Part shown: positions 1 through 9,479 of the stretch, piece by piece
Numbering within the stretch: the stretch's first letter is position 1
Layout of the letters: the number at the start of each line of letters is the position of its first letter
Assembly (NCBI GenBank): GCA_009840005.1
Contig: VXOR01000067.1
Coordinates: 1 to 22,992, forward strand
Direction of reading: 5' to 3'
DNA from: Gemmatimonadota bacterium
Lineage (GTDB): Bacteria > Latescibacterota > UBA2968 > UBA8231
Length of the DNA: 22,992 bases
Notes under the pieces: generated by a model
What the model saw: the letters and a program-made list of their open reading frames with translations, nothing else
The model's database searches: none
What the model was told of the DNA's origin: nothing
Translations under genes and position numbers: made by a program

Positions 1-75
1 TTTGTCCATAATGGGCAATATACCAACAATTAACGCACTACTGCGTAACATCAGTAAATCATAGAGGTGATCCCC

Positions 76-939
76 ATGGACCTAAGCTGCTTACAGTACT
101 GCATGACCGAGGCACAGCGCGACCATTTTGAGCAGCAGGGATATTTAATCGTCGAGGATGCGCTCGACGACGACATGCTGGGCCGGCTGCTGGAGGCCGG
201 CGATCGCGTCGATGCCGAGGAAAGGGCGGCGCGTGGCTTGGCACCCAATGCCTTGCTGTCGAAATTCAGGACTATTGTCGAGGACGATGTTTTTCTCGAA
301 CTGCTCGATTGGCCCAAGACGTTCCCGCTGATTTGGGACATTCTCGGCTGGAACGTCCAGCACTACATCTCGCATTTGATCTACTACCCGCCCGAATCCA
401 AGAGCAGCATCGATCTGAAGCCCGGAGGATGGCACCAAGACGGCGGCCGGCCGGTCCCCGAAATGGAGCGGCCCCAACCGAGGTTGTCGCTAAAGGTCGG
501 GTTCTGGCTGACCGATATTAGCGATCAGGATAGAGGGGGGATTAGGATCGTCCCCGAAAGCCACAAGGGGGACCATCCGCCCGATTTTGCCGATGCGATG
601 CAGGTTCAGGTGAAGGCGGGGACAGCCGTGCTGTTTGACCGGCGGATGTGGCACGCGCGCGGGATTAATACCTCGGAGACGACTCGGAAAGTGCTGTTTT
701 TGGGGTATAGCTATCGCTGGCTACGCGGCCTCGACTACAACCTGATGCCCGCTGAAATCCTCGCCAAGTGCAGCCCAATACGCCGACAATTGCTCGGCGA
801 TGGGGTGGATGTTAAAGGGTGGTGGCAACCGACAGACGAAGACGTGCCCCTCAAGGGCTGGCTGACTGAGCACAAGGGGAAGGAATACGTCGAGCGGATT
901 GGGCAAAAGCAGTGGGAACGGGAAAAGTGGGATCAGTAA
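76..939 (+). CDS. PhyH-family Fe(II)/2-oxoglutarate dioxygenase
   Basis: Phytanoyl-CoA dioxygenase (PhyH) family protein of 287 residues. Such enzymes hydroxylate small substrates using Fe(II), O2 and 2-oxoglutarate in the cytoplasm; the substrate here cannot be told. The iron site is visible as H-Q-D (about H120 and D122) in a G-W-H-Q-D-G context, with the distal His in M-W-H-A (about H193) and a following Arg (about R204) suited to bind 2-oxoglutarate. I chose the ATG at 76 because AGAGGTGA lies five bases upstream; a GTG at 67 in the same frame would overlap that ribosome site. No signal peptide is seen. It stands alone before the defence cassette. A second, distant PhyH gene lies at 7484. 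Family assignment is strong; specificity is unknown. Confidence 0.88.
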   Translation: MDLSCLQYCMTEAQRDHFEQQGYLIVEDALDDDMLGRLLEAGDRVDAEERAARGLAPNALLSKFRTIVEDDVFLELLDWPKTFPLIWDILGWNVQHYISHLIYYPPESKSSIDLKPGGWHQDGGRPVPEMERPQPRLSLKVGFWLTDISDQDRGGIRIVPESHKGDHPPDFADAMQVQVKAGTAVLFDRRMWHARGINTSETTRKVLFLGYSYRWLRGLDYNLMPAEILAKCSPIRRQLLGDGVDVKGWWQPTDEDVPLKGWLTEHKGKEYVERIGQKQWEREKWDQ

Positions 940-1100
940 GGACGTAAAATTGTACGCCCCCCAAATATCCGGTGCTCAGCCTGTCGGCCTGCCTTCGGGT
1001 AGCGCGGATGCCCACAGAGCCAGCAAGCAAATACGGTCAGCGGTACCTCGCTAGAGCCTCCACGAACAATCTACAACCCAGAAAACAACGGAGGATAGGA

Positions 1101-2711
1101 ATGGCGTTTGATCTGAAGACGGATGATGGTTTACGCCGTGCATGCGAATCAGTCAACTTTGACAGAGATGAGCTACAAAAAACAAAAACCTTCGTCGAGG
1201 AAGTCGCTGACGTATCGCATGAACTCTTTGTTAGCAAGAATTATCAAGAACATCTCTGGGGCCCAGACAACCCGATTTGTCAACATACGACCCAAGGCCC
1301 TACGATTATCAGCGATCAGTTAATTCAAAATGGCGAGTTGCTGGATTATTTTTACGACGAATATCAGAATATTCGTCAAAAAGAAAGTCAAGAACGTACT
1401 GATCCGCTGTGCGAGTTCGTAGAGAAGCTGATAGGAAGTTTGATCAGATACTCTACACATGGTGAAAATCGTCCTGAGTATAGTACGTACCGTGCTTTGG
1501 CGGCACTCTTTCCTGAAAACTTTACATGTCTCGCTAGTATGGAAATATTATCCTACTTAGCAAGACACATGGGTATAGGTGAAGGACACCAAGTGGCGGT
1601 TCATCGCAACATCTTGGACCGACTTGCCGACGCCGAGGTTCTCGGCCCTGTCGAATCTGATAACTTGGATGAGGTGATCAGACGGATGATCTTGCCGTGG
1701 AAACTTTATGAACTCGTGAAAGAGCCAATGTCCCTTGAGGACATATCAAGGAAAGTCAATGGCAAAGGATATTTCCCCCCCGACCTCTGCAAGAAACTCC
1801 ACCTCGGACTTTGGGCAGACCCACGGCGTCACTTCGCCGTACTCACCGGCATCTCCGGGTCAGGGAAGACGTTATTAGCACGCTCCTATGCCGAGGCGAT
1901 TACGGGAGAAGATCCAACAGGAAAAGATTCAAAAAAATCATGTATCGCAGCCGTACAACCGGGGTGGACCGACCCTTCTTATTTGCTCGGATACGCGAAT
2001 CCGCTACAGAAAGACTCCTTCGAATACGGACCTATCCTTAAGTTGCTCCTTCACGCTGACAAAAACCCAGAATCGCCACATGTGGCGATTCTCGACGAGA
2101 TGAACTTGTCGCACCCAGAACAGTATATGGCACCGCTATTGAGTGCCATGGAGACAGGTGGTTCCATTGAGATACACGGTCGTGGGGAAACATTTGATAA
2201 CGTTCCCCAAAGCGTTCTGTACCCAAACAACTTGGTGCTGATCGGTACCGTCAACATGGACGAAACCACCCACGGCTTGGTGGACAAAATTCTCGACCGG
2301 GCCTTCACGCTGGAGTTCTGGGAAGTCGATGTTGACAAGTGGCCGGGTTGGGAGAGCAGCAATTTACCAGCGGAAGAAACAGAGTTCGTCAAGAAAATCT
2401 TGAAGGAACTGATGAAGGCGCTGAAAGATGCCCGTCTGCATTTTGGCTATCGCGTTATTGAGGAGATAGTAGCTTTTCTCACGCTCCGCCTAAAGGATTG
2501 GCCTAAATGGTCTCTCACAGATGCATTGGATGCAGTGATTTACGCCAAAGTACTGCCAAAGTTGCGCGGCGACGACTCTAAGCGAGTCCGCGAAGCACTT
2601 TCTGATTGTAAGAAGGTGCTTCAGACACATGGCCTCAGCCGTTCTGCGAAGAAAGTTAAAGAATTGTCTGACGACCTTGAAGCCACTGGCAGCGCTCGGT
2701 TTTGGCGCTGA
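1101..2711 (+). CDS. McrB-like AAA+ GTPase, defence cassette gene 1
   Basis: 536-residue AAA+ NTPase of the McrB branch, the motor of methyl-DNA (Type IV) restriction complexes. Walker A is GISGSGKT (about 250-257), followed by the McrB-typical W-T-D-P...L-L-G-Y-x-N-P segment (about 289-301), Walker B VAILDEMN (about 328-335) and the NxxD-like GTVNMDETT (about 382-390). Residues 1-220 match no reader domain I recognise and may carry target recognition. An open frame reaches back to 972, but the ATG at 1101 has GGAGG nine bases upstream and the upstream residues look non-coding, so I start there. The gene is visibly AT-richer than the rest of the window (one 60-base line counts to about 32% GC), suggesting acquisition. 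It is followed after 48 bases by its presumed nuclease partner. Confidence 0.9.
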   Translation: MAFDLKTDDGLRRACESVNFDRDELQKTKTFVEEVADVSHELFVSKNYQEHLWGPDNPICQHTTQGPTIISDQLIQNGELLDYFYDEYQNIRQKESQERTDPLCEFVEKLIGSLIRYSTHGENRPEYSTYRALAALFPENFTCLASMEILSYLARHMGIGEGHQVAVHRNILDRLADAEVLGPVESDNLDEVIRRMILPWKLYELVKEPMSLEDISRKVNGKGYFPPDLCKKLHLGLWADPRRHFAVLTGISGSGKTLLARSYAEAITGEDPTGKDSKKSCIAAVQPGWTDPSYLLGYANPLQKDSFEYGPILKLLLHADKNPESPHVAILDEMNLSHPEQYMAPLLSAMETGGSIEIHGRGETFDNVPQSVLYPNNLVLIGTVNMDETTHGLVDKILDRAFTLEFWEVDVDKWPGWESSNLPAEETEFVKKILKELMKALKDARLHFGYRVIEEIVAFLTLRLKDWPKWSLTDALDAVIYAKVLPKLRGDDSKRVREALSDCKKVLQTHGLSRSAKKVKELSDDLEATGSARFWR

Positions 2712-2759
2712 TGCTCCTCACTTGAGTCTGGTTCCCCTATATAAGAAGGAAAAGCGGGT

Positions 2760-4379
2760 ATGGTTTCTCTGTATGTAAAGGAAGGCGACTTCTGTTGCTT
2801 ACTCTCGCCGGTTGACTCGGACGACCGATTATCAGAACCGCCGGTTAATCCCGGGTTCTCTGAACGGCAAGGAGTCACTTTCCAAGGTCCAGTCTGCCTT
2901 GGCTGGCGGCTTTTGGTTGACGATGCGCCATTGGACCCGGTAGCTGACAGTCCCGGCGAATGGAAATGGACACCCGGCTTCTATGCCGGTGAAGTCGATG
3001 TAGAGATACGAAATGCGGACAATAAGACCGTGGGAAGATGGCGACTCGACGTAAGCCCCGATCCGGATAAGGCAAGCCGTGAAGTATTTCAACAGATGCT
3101 TGATGACATCTGCAAATACAATCGCGCGCTCGCAATCGGCCAAGAACCAGCGCAACGACAGTTCGGTACCCGAGAAGAGTTTTATGATCCCATCATCGCG
3201 TTCTATCGGCTTCGCAGTCGAGTTGAGCAGATTCATCGGGCACTTGCTGCGGTGAATCGAGAACCGGTTCAAACCTTGCGCCCACGCCGCCACTTGACGT
3301 TGCCACACCTCGTACGTCGTGCTGATAGGCAGAGTGCCCGAGCAGCATTGCGGCAACCTGTATTACTCGCTATTGCGGGCGTTCTACCAAAAGAAAAGGT
3401 GTCTTTCACCCAACCGCCTGTTGTTGATACTCCGGCTGTTGAGTACCACTATGACAATCCTGCGAACCGTTGCTTGTTATATATGCTGCGGCAGCTACAG
3501 CAGCGATGCTCAGAGTTGACCAGAAAACTACAGGAGAACGTCGACAAGGAAAATTTTTCCGAAACGGAAACGGCATTGACACCACGCTGGCCGGTATGGG
3601 AAAAAGTACTCAGTCAACTGAACCAGCGTTTGGAGCGGGCAAGCCGCCGACTTCCCTTCCGCGACGTGACGCGGCCAGAATTGTCTGCTGCCGGGCTGAA
3701 CGCAGTAGCAGCGCATCCGCTGTATGCACAGCTCTGGCGCGTTGGCTGGGAAGCGCTGAGAAGGGGCATCGCCGGGGCGGAACGTATGGACCGGCTTCCG
3801 CTCAGCCCAACTTGGGGCATCTATGAGCGATGGTGCTTCGTCAAAATGAGCCAGTGGGTGAAGCAGAGGCAGCTATTTTCAAAGATGGCCTGGACCGACC
3901 CGTCGAACACGGCTGACGGCAAACATCAATCGCTGGAGGGAGAATCAGGAGAGGGCGACAGGGTGCGGCTACAGTTTCAAGTCACGTTCCGCAACACTCG
4001 AGGCGAGAAGAACGAGTTCTGGTCGGTCTCCCGCGAACGCCGCCCGGACATCGTTCTCGACTGGACGATTGGGGGTAACACTGGGTTTCTGATCTTCGAC
4101 GCGAAATACACGGCTAAGGATGTACTGAACAAGATGGAGACCGCTCACATCTACAACGACTCGCTGCGAATGGGCTACCGCAGGCCAGCGGCCAGTATCC
4201 TGTTCATTCCGGTGGCAGGCGGTGCCCCATGGCTCGAAGCCCAAGACTTTATCGCCGAACATCGCGTCGGTGTCCTGCCGTTGCATCCGGGCTTAGGGCC
4301 ACCCCAATGGTTCGAGGATTGGGTGCGCGGTATTGTTTTCGCAGATACGCTTAACAAACCACTTGAACAAACTAGGTGA
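2760..4379 (+). CDS. DUF2357 / PD-(D/E)XK nuclease, McrC-like partner
   Basis: 539-residue protein resembling DUF2357 proteins that end in a PD-(D/E)XK nuclease domain (PDDEXK_7/DUF524 type) and that accompany McrB-like GTPases in place of classical McrC. The nuclease core is visible near the C-terminus: R-R-P-D-I-V-L (D430) and, after a strand, F-D-A-K-Y (D447, K449). A conserved-looking Y-E-R-W helix lies near 355. The N-terminal part is beta-rich and the middle (about 105-340) helical, as expected of the bridge that contacts the GTPase ring. The ATG has AAGGA nine bases upstream. It sits 48 bases after the McrB-like gene and its stop is three bases from the next start, so the three genes read as one operon. 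It is longer than E. coli McrC (about 350 aa). Function inferred from family and context. Confidence 0.83.
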   Translation: MVSLYVKEGDFCCLLSPVDSDDRLSEPPVNPGFSERQGVTFQGPVCLGWRLLVDDAPLDPVADSPGEWKWTPGFYAGEVDVEIRNADNKTVGRWRLDVSPDPDKASREVFQQMLDDICKYNRALAIGQEPAQRQFGTREEFYDPIIAFYRLRSRVEQIHRALAAVNREPVQTLRPRRHLTLPHLVRRADRQSARAALRQPVLLAIAGVLPKEKVSFTQPPVVDTPAVEYHYDNPANRCLLYMLRQLQQRCSELTRKLQENVDKENFSETETALTPRWPVWEKVLSQLNQRLERASRRLPFRDVTRPELSAAGLNAVAAHPLYAQLWRVGWEALRRGIAGAERMDRLPLSPTWGIYERWCFVKMSQWVKQRQLFSKMAWTDPSNTADGKHQSLEGESGEGDRVRLQFQVTFRNTRGEKNEFWSVSRERRPDIVLDWTIGGNTGFLIFDAKYTAKDVLNKMETAHIYNDSLRMGYRRPAASILFIPVAGGAPWLEAQDFIAEHRVGVLPLHPGLGPPQWFEDWVRGIVFADTLNKPLEQTR

Positions 4380-4382
4380 ACC

Positions 4383-5870
4383 ATGACAAGACAGTATCTC
4401 TCCAAATCGAAAGTCATGGCGGGTCGCCAGTGTGAAAAGCGTCTATGGCTAGAGGTGCGTCGGCACGATCTCATTGAACATGGCCCCGACGTCGAACAGC
4501 GTTTCGCGGTAGGCCATGACGTCAACAATGTGGCCCGCGCCCAATATCCGGGTGGGGCGCTCATCTCTTACGATCACGGAGCAGAGGCTGCCGTGGAGGA
4601 CACCAAGCGTCTGCTGGAAGAACAGCCCGGTACGCCGATCTTCGAGGCTACCTTCAAAGCGCAGGATGTTCTGGTCCGGGTAGATATCCTCAAGCCATGC
4701 CGTGAGGGCTTTGAACTCATAGAGGTAAAAGCCAGCACCTCGGTCAAAGATCATCATTACGAAGATTGTGCAGTTCAAACCTGGGTTCTGGAATGCGCGG
4801 GCATCCCGGTCAATGCTATCTATCTTTGTCACATCGACAATCAGTTCGTGTATCCCGGCAACGACGATTATCGGGGCTTGTTCCACTATAAGAACATCAC
4901 GAAAGAAGTACAAGACCTGAGCCTCACAGTCCCGCAATGGGTGCAGCGCTATAGAGAAAGGCTCAACGGCGGTAAACCTATAATCGAAATGGGATCCCAA
5001 TGCACAGCACCCTATTCTTGTCCATTCATCGATTATTGCCGCGGCAAAGAGACCGAGTATCCACTGCGATGTATGCCGTGTCCTCGTGGTACTCGTCAGG
5101 TCATAGATTCCCTAGCTGATGAAGGCATTGAAGACATCCGCGACATTCCTGAAGGCCGCTTGAGCAACAACAAACAGAAATGGGTGCGACGTGTCACGAT
5201 TGCGGGCGAGCCAGAACTGAAGCCAGAGGCCGCCGAGGTCGGCGCATACGACTATCCACGCTACTACCTCGATTTTGAGACGATCCAATTCGCGGTTCCC
5301 ATATGGGCAGGTACGCGTCCCTACGAGGCATTACCGTTTCAATGGTCCTGCCACATTGAGCTTGCCAACGGCGAGCTTCGGCACGAGGAATACGTTGACA
5401 CCGTTGGCAACTCACCGATGCGTATCTGCGCGGAATCGTTGTTAAGGGTTGTAGGTAAGGAAGGGCCGGTCTTTACATACGCACCTTATGAAAAGAGGAT
5501 CTTGAATGCCCTAGCGACCCGCTATCCCGATCTTGCCGAGGATTTGCACAAGTTGATAGAACGACTCGTGGACCTCCTTCCTATCGTGCAGAGGACTTAC
5601 TATCACCCCGATATGCTTGGTTCGTGGTCAATCAAGAACGTGTTGCCTACGGTGGCACCGCATCTCGACTATGGATCACTCGGTGAGGTGCAGGACGGAA
5701 ACGCGGCGGGAACGGCCTATTTACGGATCATCAATCCTGAGACTGATAAAGCCGAGTGCCAACGGCTGGTACGCGAGTTGTTGGCTTATTGCAAGCTCGA
5801 CACCTTAGCGATGGTGGAACTTGTGAAGTACCTTTCGAGTGGTGCTAAGCCGACATATAAAGACGTATAG
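4383..5870 (+). CDS. DUF2779 protein: Cas4-like Fe-S nuclease plus DEDD exonuclease domain
   Basis: 495-residue DUF2779-family protein with two nuclease-like halves. The N-terminal half looks like a Cas4/RecB PD-(D/E)XK domain: R-Q-C-E-K-R-L-W (C17), D101 in V-R-V-D-I, E-V-K (E114, K116), then C207, C213 and C219 in a C-x5-C-P-F-x-D-Y-C pattern, giving four cysteines placed as in Fe-S nucleases; C230 and C233 form another pair. The C-terminal half has Y-Y-L-D-F-E-T (D297, E299) and Y-C-K-L-D (Y469, D473), matching Exo I and Exo III motifs of DEDDy 3'-5' exonucleases. The ATG lies three bases after the previous stop and its AGGTGA ribosome site overlaps that stop, so translation is probably coupled. 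Activities are inferred from motifs. The three-gene grouping is discussed in the findings. Confidence 0.85.
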   Translation: MTRQYLSKSKVMAGRQCEKRLWLEVRRHDLIEHGPDVEQRFAVGHDVNNVARAQYPGGALISYDHGAEAAVEDTKRLLEEQPGTPIFEATFKAQDVLVRVDILKPCREGFELIEVKASTSVKDHHYEDCAVQTWVLECAGIPVNAIYLCHIDNQFVYPGNDDYRGLFHYKNITKEVQDLSLTVPQWVQRYRERLNGGKPIIEMGSQCTAPYSCPFIDYCRGKETEYPLRCMPCPRGTRQVIDSLADEGIEDIRDIPEGRLSNNKQKWVRRVTIAGEPELKPEAAEVGAYDYPRYYLDFETIQFAVPIWAGTRPYEALPFQWSCHIELANGELRHEEYVDTVGNSPMRICAESLLRVVGKEGPVFTYAPYEKRILNALATRYPDLAEDLHKLIERLVDLLPIVQRTYYHPDMLGSWSIKNVLPTVAPHLDYGSLGEVQDGNAAGTAYLRIINPETDKAECQRLVRELLAYCKLDTLAMVELVKYLSSGAKPTYKDV

Positions 5871-5928
5871 TGACGTCGTTGAAAGCTGGATGAATTGACG
5901 CGCACGCGGCTCAATTGGAGTCAACCAC

Positions 5929-7487
5929 ATGGACATCGAACTCGGCGTAAAAGCACAAGTCGCGGCTCGGCGCAGTGGACATCCGTGGCTGGAGGGCGAT
6001 CACTTGGCGCTGGGGCCTGGACCGCAGTTGTTCACCGACTGGCGCTACGTGCTGCCCGGCGAGATTGGCGCGATGGGTCCCTATTGGGCCGAACCGGACG
6101 GCACCCCCATACCGTTGCGTCTATGGGACGATGTGGATCGGCGGGATCAACCCATCCGCGCGCGCTTCGTGCCTAGCGACGTGCCCAGCGGTATCCGCAT
6201 CGTCGCGACCACGGCGCAGCGGGAAGGGCCGTTGCCTGCGGGTGCTCCTCCTGGGCGCAGAATCATTTATCGCGACGGGTTATACCAGACTTGGTTCGAC
6301 CGCGGCACCGGTGAGACCATCCGTCCCCTATGGTACGCCGAATCCAGCGACGGGTATGAGTACGGTGGCGAACGCGAATGCCAGTTCGATTGGAGCGCCG
6401 CACCTGAGGCCGCTGGCCACGAGCGCACGGAGATATTTTTCGATCCCTCTGCGCCGGCTGAGGAAAGCTACAAAATGTTCTTTCGCTGCGGCGTCCCCAC
6501 AGACGGCGAGGCCCGGCGACAAATCCTTGAACATTTCGCCCGCGAGCGTCCCGACGACATCCATCCCCTAGGCGGAGACTTCCGCTATCTGTCCGGCATG
6601 TGGGGAGCCACGTCGCCGGACGGCGTGTACTGGACAGTGCTGCCGGGGCCTTTGGTCATCCACTACTCCGACACGACCAACGTGGTTTACTACGACGAGC
6701 GGCTGCGGCGCTACGTCTGGTACGCCCGCTGCAGCGCGTACGGCCGCCGCTGTATCGGCCGGGCCGAAACCGAGGATTTCCGTCGCTGGCCCCTGCCCGA
6801 TCTGCTGGTATGGCCTGGTCTCCACCACCATCCGGCCGACGATTGGTACACCAATTCCAAAACCCTCTATCCCGGCACGGTCGATCAACATCTGATGTTC
6901 CCCCGCTCTATCACCACATGGACGACACTTCGGAATTGCGGCTTTTTTCGAGTTCCGACGGAATCGTCTGGTCGGAAGTGCCGGGGCCGCCTTCTGTGCC
7001 GTCCGGGGATGCAGGTGCTTGGGATGAGGGATGCGTCTTTGGCGGTACGGACCTGATCCCGCTCGGCACTGATCGCGTGTCGCTGCCCTATGGCGGCTAT
7101 CGCTACCCGCACAAGTATCCGCGCAATCCGCACACCTTCCGCCACGACCGCGGCTATGCCGTGTGGCCAGCCGAGCGCCTAGCCGCGTTGGAGGCGGAAC
7201 AGGATGGCAGCTTTACCACCCTGCCGATGGTCGCAAGCGGTCGGCGCGTGCGGCTGAACGCCGCGGTCAAGGCCGCTGGCCACATTTTGGTGGAAGCTGC
7301 CGATCACAAAGGTCGCGCCCTGCCCGGTCACACCTTTGACGACGCCGTGCCGATCTTGGGCGATTCCCCGCATCACCGGGTGGCGTGGCGCGGTGGGGAC
7401 CGCATACAATTGGAGGAGAAGCGGTCCTTCATGTTGCGCTTGCGCCTGCGCTGTGCCAAGCTCTTTGCGTTTGAGGTAGAACAATGA
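5929..7487 (+). pseudogene. Five-bladed beta-propeller glycosidase-like protein, frameshifted
   Basis: Two overlapping frames together encode one protein of about 519 residues resembling GH43/GH32-like beta-propeller proteins (repeated S-S-D-G-x-x-W and Y-K-M-F-F-R type strands). The first frame runs from ATG 5929 and stays open to 7056, but its sequence loses sense after about 6900. The second frame carries the true continuation (L-Y-H-H-M-D-D-T, then a blade with S-S-S-D-G-I-V-W) and ends at 7487. The switch falls in a run of five C at 6900-6904; one more C would restore F-P-P-L-Y-H. Start support is GGAG eight bases before the ATG. The stop overlaps the next start as ATGA. The lesion may be a real mutation or a homopolymer error. 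Substrate unknown. Confidence 0.75.
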
Positions 7488-8278
7488 CCCCAAGCGAAAT
7501 GCAGCGCCGCATTGCCGAAGAGGGTTGGTGCGTGATCGACGCTGTGATCCCACCCGAGGCGGTGGCGCAGGTGCGAGACAGCATCCTTGCCACGGTCGCC
7601 GCCCACAAACTACCCGATCCCCGCAGTCAGCTCGACAAGGTGTCGGGGCTGGTCAACTTCGACCAATCCTTTGTTCCCTATCTGGCGGAGCCGCGGCTGT
7701 TGGGCCTGTGTGAAGCGCTTTTGGGCGAGCACTTGCGCGTCTCGTACACCACCTGCATGGTGACGCATCCGGGCAATGCGCGCGGCGCGTTGCACGCCGA
7801 CTGGCCGTTCAATCAGCAAAATGCCGGGCACGTGCCAGCGCCGTATCCCGACGCGCTCATGCATGTGACGACGATCTGGATGCTGACGGACTTTACGGCT
7901 GAAACCGGGACGCGGATCGTCCCTAAGACGCATCGCCAGCGCAACAATCCCAGCGGCGACAATGGCGTGCCACCCCTTGAACCGCACCCCGATGAAATAA
8001 CCGTCTCCGGCGAGCCGGGGTCCGTGCTGGTGATGGATAGCCGCCTGTGGCATGCGATTAGCCCCAACCGATCCACGCAGTCGCGGGTGGCGCTGCCCAT
8101 TCGCTTTGCCCCTTGGTGGCTAAACTTGGACTCCCTGCGGCCGGGTTCCGACGAGCGCAAGCGGCTCACTGCGGGCGGCCTCGGAGAGAATACAGTGCCT
8201 TTAGTACCGGAGCGAGTATTTGCAAACTTGCCCGACGAGGTTAAACCCTTGTTCAGGCACTGGGTTGAAACTGGCTAG
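7484..8278 (+). CDS. PhyH-family Fe(II)/2-oxoglutarate dioxygenase
   Basis: 264-residue PhyH-family dioxygenase. The facial triad appears as H-A-D (H104, D106) and the distal His in L-W-H-A-I-S (H190), with R196 or R201 available for the 2-oxoglutarate carboxylate. The segment T-G-T-R-I-V-P-K-T-H-R (about 141-151) is typical of the family, as is a C-terminal P-W-W. The start ATG overlaps the stop of the propeller gene (ATGA), so the two are translationally coupled and probably act on the same compound. It ends 18 bases from the convergent dehydratase gene, with no hairpin between. Substrate is not predictable. It is a different paralogue from the gene at 76, with little similarity beyond the metal-site motifs. 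Confidence 0.88.
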   Translation: MTPSEMQRRIAEEGWCVIDAVIPPEAVAQVRDSILATVAAHKLPDPRSQLDKVSGLVNFDQSFVPYLAEPRLLGLCEALLGEHLRVSYTTCMVTHPGNARGALHADWPFNQQNAGHVPAPYPDALMHVTTIWMLTDFTAETGTRIVPKTHRQRNNPSGDNGVPPLEPHPDEITVSGEPGSVLVMDSRLWHAISPNRSTQSRVALPIRFAPWWLNLDSLRPGSDERKRLTAGGLGENTVPLVPERVFANLPDEVKPLFRHWVETG

Positions 8279-8296
8279 CGCGATCTCCCCATCCGT

Positions 8297-9436
8297 TCAA
8301 TCCCACCACACTTCGCCGGGGACCAGATGGGCGCGCAGCAGCTCTTCGTTTAACTCCACTCCGATCCCCGGCCGGTCGGGCACGGTGATGTACCCGCGAT
8401 CGACTACGGGGCCACCCCAATCCAGCGCAATATCGTCCCACCAAGGACAGTCGAGACCGTGGTGTTCCAGCGCCAAGAAATTCGGCGCGTTGGCACACAC
8501 GTGCGCCGATGCCACGGTACCCACGGGCGTGCAGATGTTGTGCGGGGCAAAGGCCAGCGAATGCAACTCGCACAATTCGGCCACCTTCTTGCCTTCCTGC
8601 ACTCCGCCGAAGCGAGGGATGTCGGGTGTGATAATATCCGCAGCCCGGTCTTCGATCATGGGTCTGAGCCCATGACTCATCCAGTGATTTTCACCACAGG
8701 CAATGGGCACGGAGGTGTGGTCGGTCACGTACTTTAAGGCGTCGAGATTTTCCGGCGGAGTCGGATCTTCGAGCCACAGAATGTCGATGTCCTCCAGCCT
8801 GCGGGCGACCCTGAGCGCGTCGGCCGGCTGGTAACTCCAGTGCATATCTAGGCATAGCTCAACGTCGGCGGGCAGGGCCTCGTAGGCCGCGTGGCTGACG
8901 GCGCTCATGTACTCGACCTCAGCCCTGGACAGGGCGCGGTTGTGGTGATCCTTGCGATACTCCCCTGGAGCGCTGTTGTCGATATCGACCTTGACGACGG
9001 TGTACCCGGCTTCTACGCGCTGGCGCACCCCGTCGGCATAGGCTGCGGGCGATTGGTCGCCGGGCCGGGCCGTGTCAGCGTAGATGCGCACCCGGTCCCG
9101 GTACTTGCCGCCGAGCAACTGCCACAAGGGCAGGCCCGTCATCTTGCCGTGCAGGTCCCACAGCGCCAGTTCAACCCCCGACAAGGCCAGCACAATACTG
9201 CCTCCCGAGGACCCGGCACCGATCAGGCTGCGATAGATCTTTTGCGCCAGCCGGACCGGGTGGCGGGGATCTTCGCCGACGAGCAGTCCTTCCGTGCGCG
9301 TGAGGATATCTCGCACGCCGATGGGCAACTGCGCTTCACCAATGCCGCAGATTCCCTCATCCGTTTCCACCTTGACCAGCGTCCACGTCCAGGGTATGCC
9401 CTGAATCATGACAGATTTAATCCCCGTAATTTTCAC
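8297..9436 (-). CDS. Mandelate racemase/muconate lactonizing family protein, probable sugar acid dehydratase
   Basis: 379-residue enolase-superfamily enzyme. These abstract the proton next to a carboxylate using a Mg-stabilised enolate. The three metal ligands are visible as D197 (C-L-D-M-H-W), E223 (W-L-E-D-P) and E249 (C-G-E-N-H). K149 (V-V-K-V) and the D272/H299 pair (T-P-D-I-P...A-P-H-N) fit the general acid/base residues of the mandelate racemase subgroup. The D-x-H at 197-199 resembles galactonate-type acid sugar dehydratases. The start is GTG at 9436 with AGAGGAG about ten bases upstream. The epimerase gene ends 43 bases upstream in the same direction, suggesting joint action in sugar acid catabolism. 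Substrate not assignable. Confidence 0.88.
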   Translation of the reverse strand: MKITGIKSVMIQGIPWTWTLVKVETDEGICGIGEAQLPIGVRDILTRTEGLLVGEDPRHPVRLAQKIYRSLIGAGSSGGSIVLALSGVELALWDLHGKMTGLPLWQLLGGKYRDRVRIYADTARPGDQSPAAYADGVRQRVEAGYTVVKVDIDNSAPGEYRKDHHNRALSRAEVEYMSAVSHAAYEALPADVELCLDMHWSYQPADALRVARRLEDIDILWLEDPTPPENLDALKYVTDHTSVPIACGENHWMSHGLRPMIEDRAADIITPDIPRFGGVQEGKKVAELCELHSLAFAPHNICTPVGTVASAHVCANAPNFLALEHHGLDCPWWDDIALDWGGPVVDRGYITVPDRPGIGVELNEELLRAHLVPGEVWWD

Positions 9437-9479
9437 GTAGGCAGCGCTCCTCTAAGAAAGTTATTTGCCCTGACGGCTT

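Noticed and set aside
989..1002. CTGCC-TTCG-GGTAG hairpin before the McrB-like gene as a terminator
   Set aside because: The stem is only five pairs with one G-U, and no T-run follows.
972..1100. 43-residue N-terminal extension of the McrB-like protein
   Set aside because: No ribosome site at 972, non-coding look of the residues, and a strong GGAGG site before the ATG at 1101.
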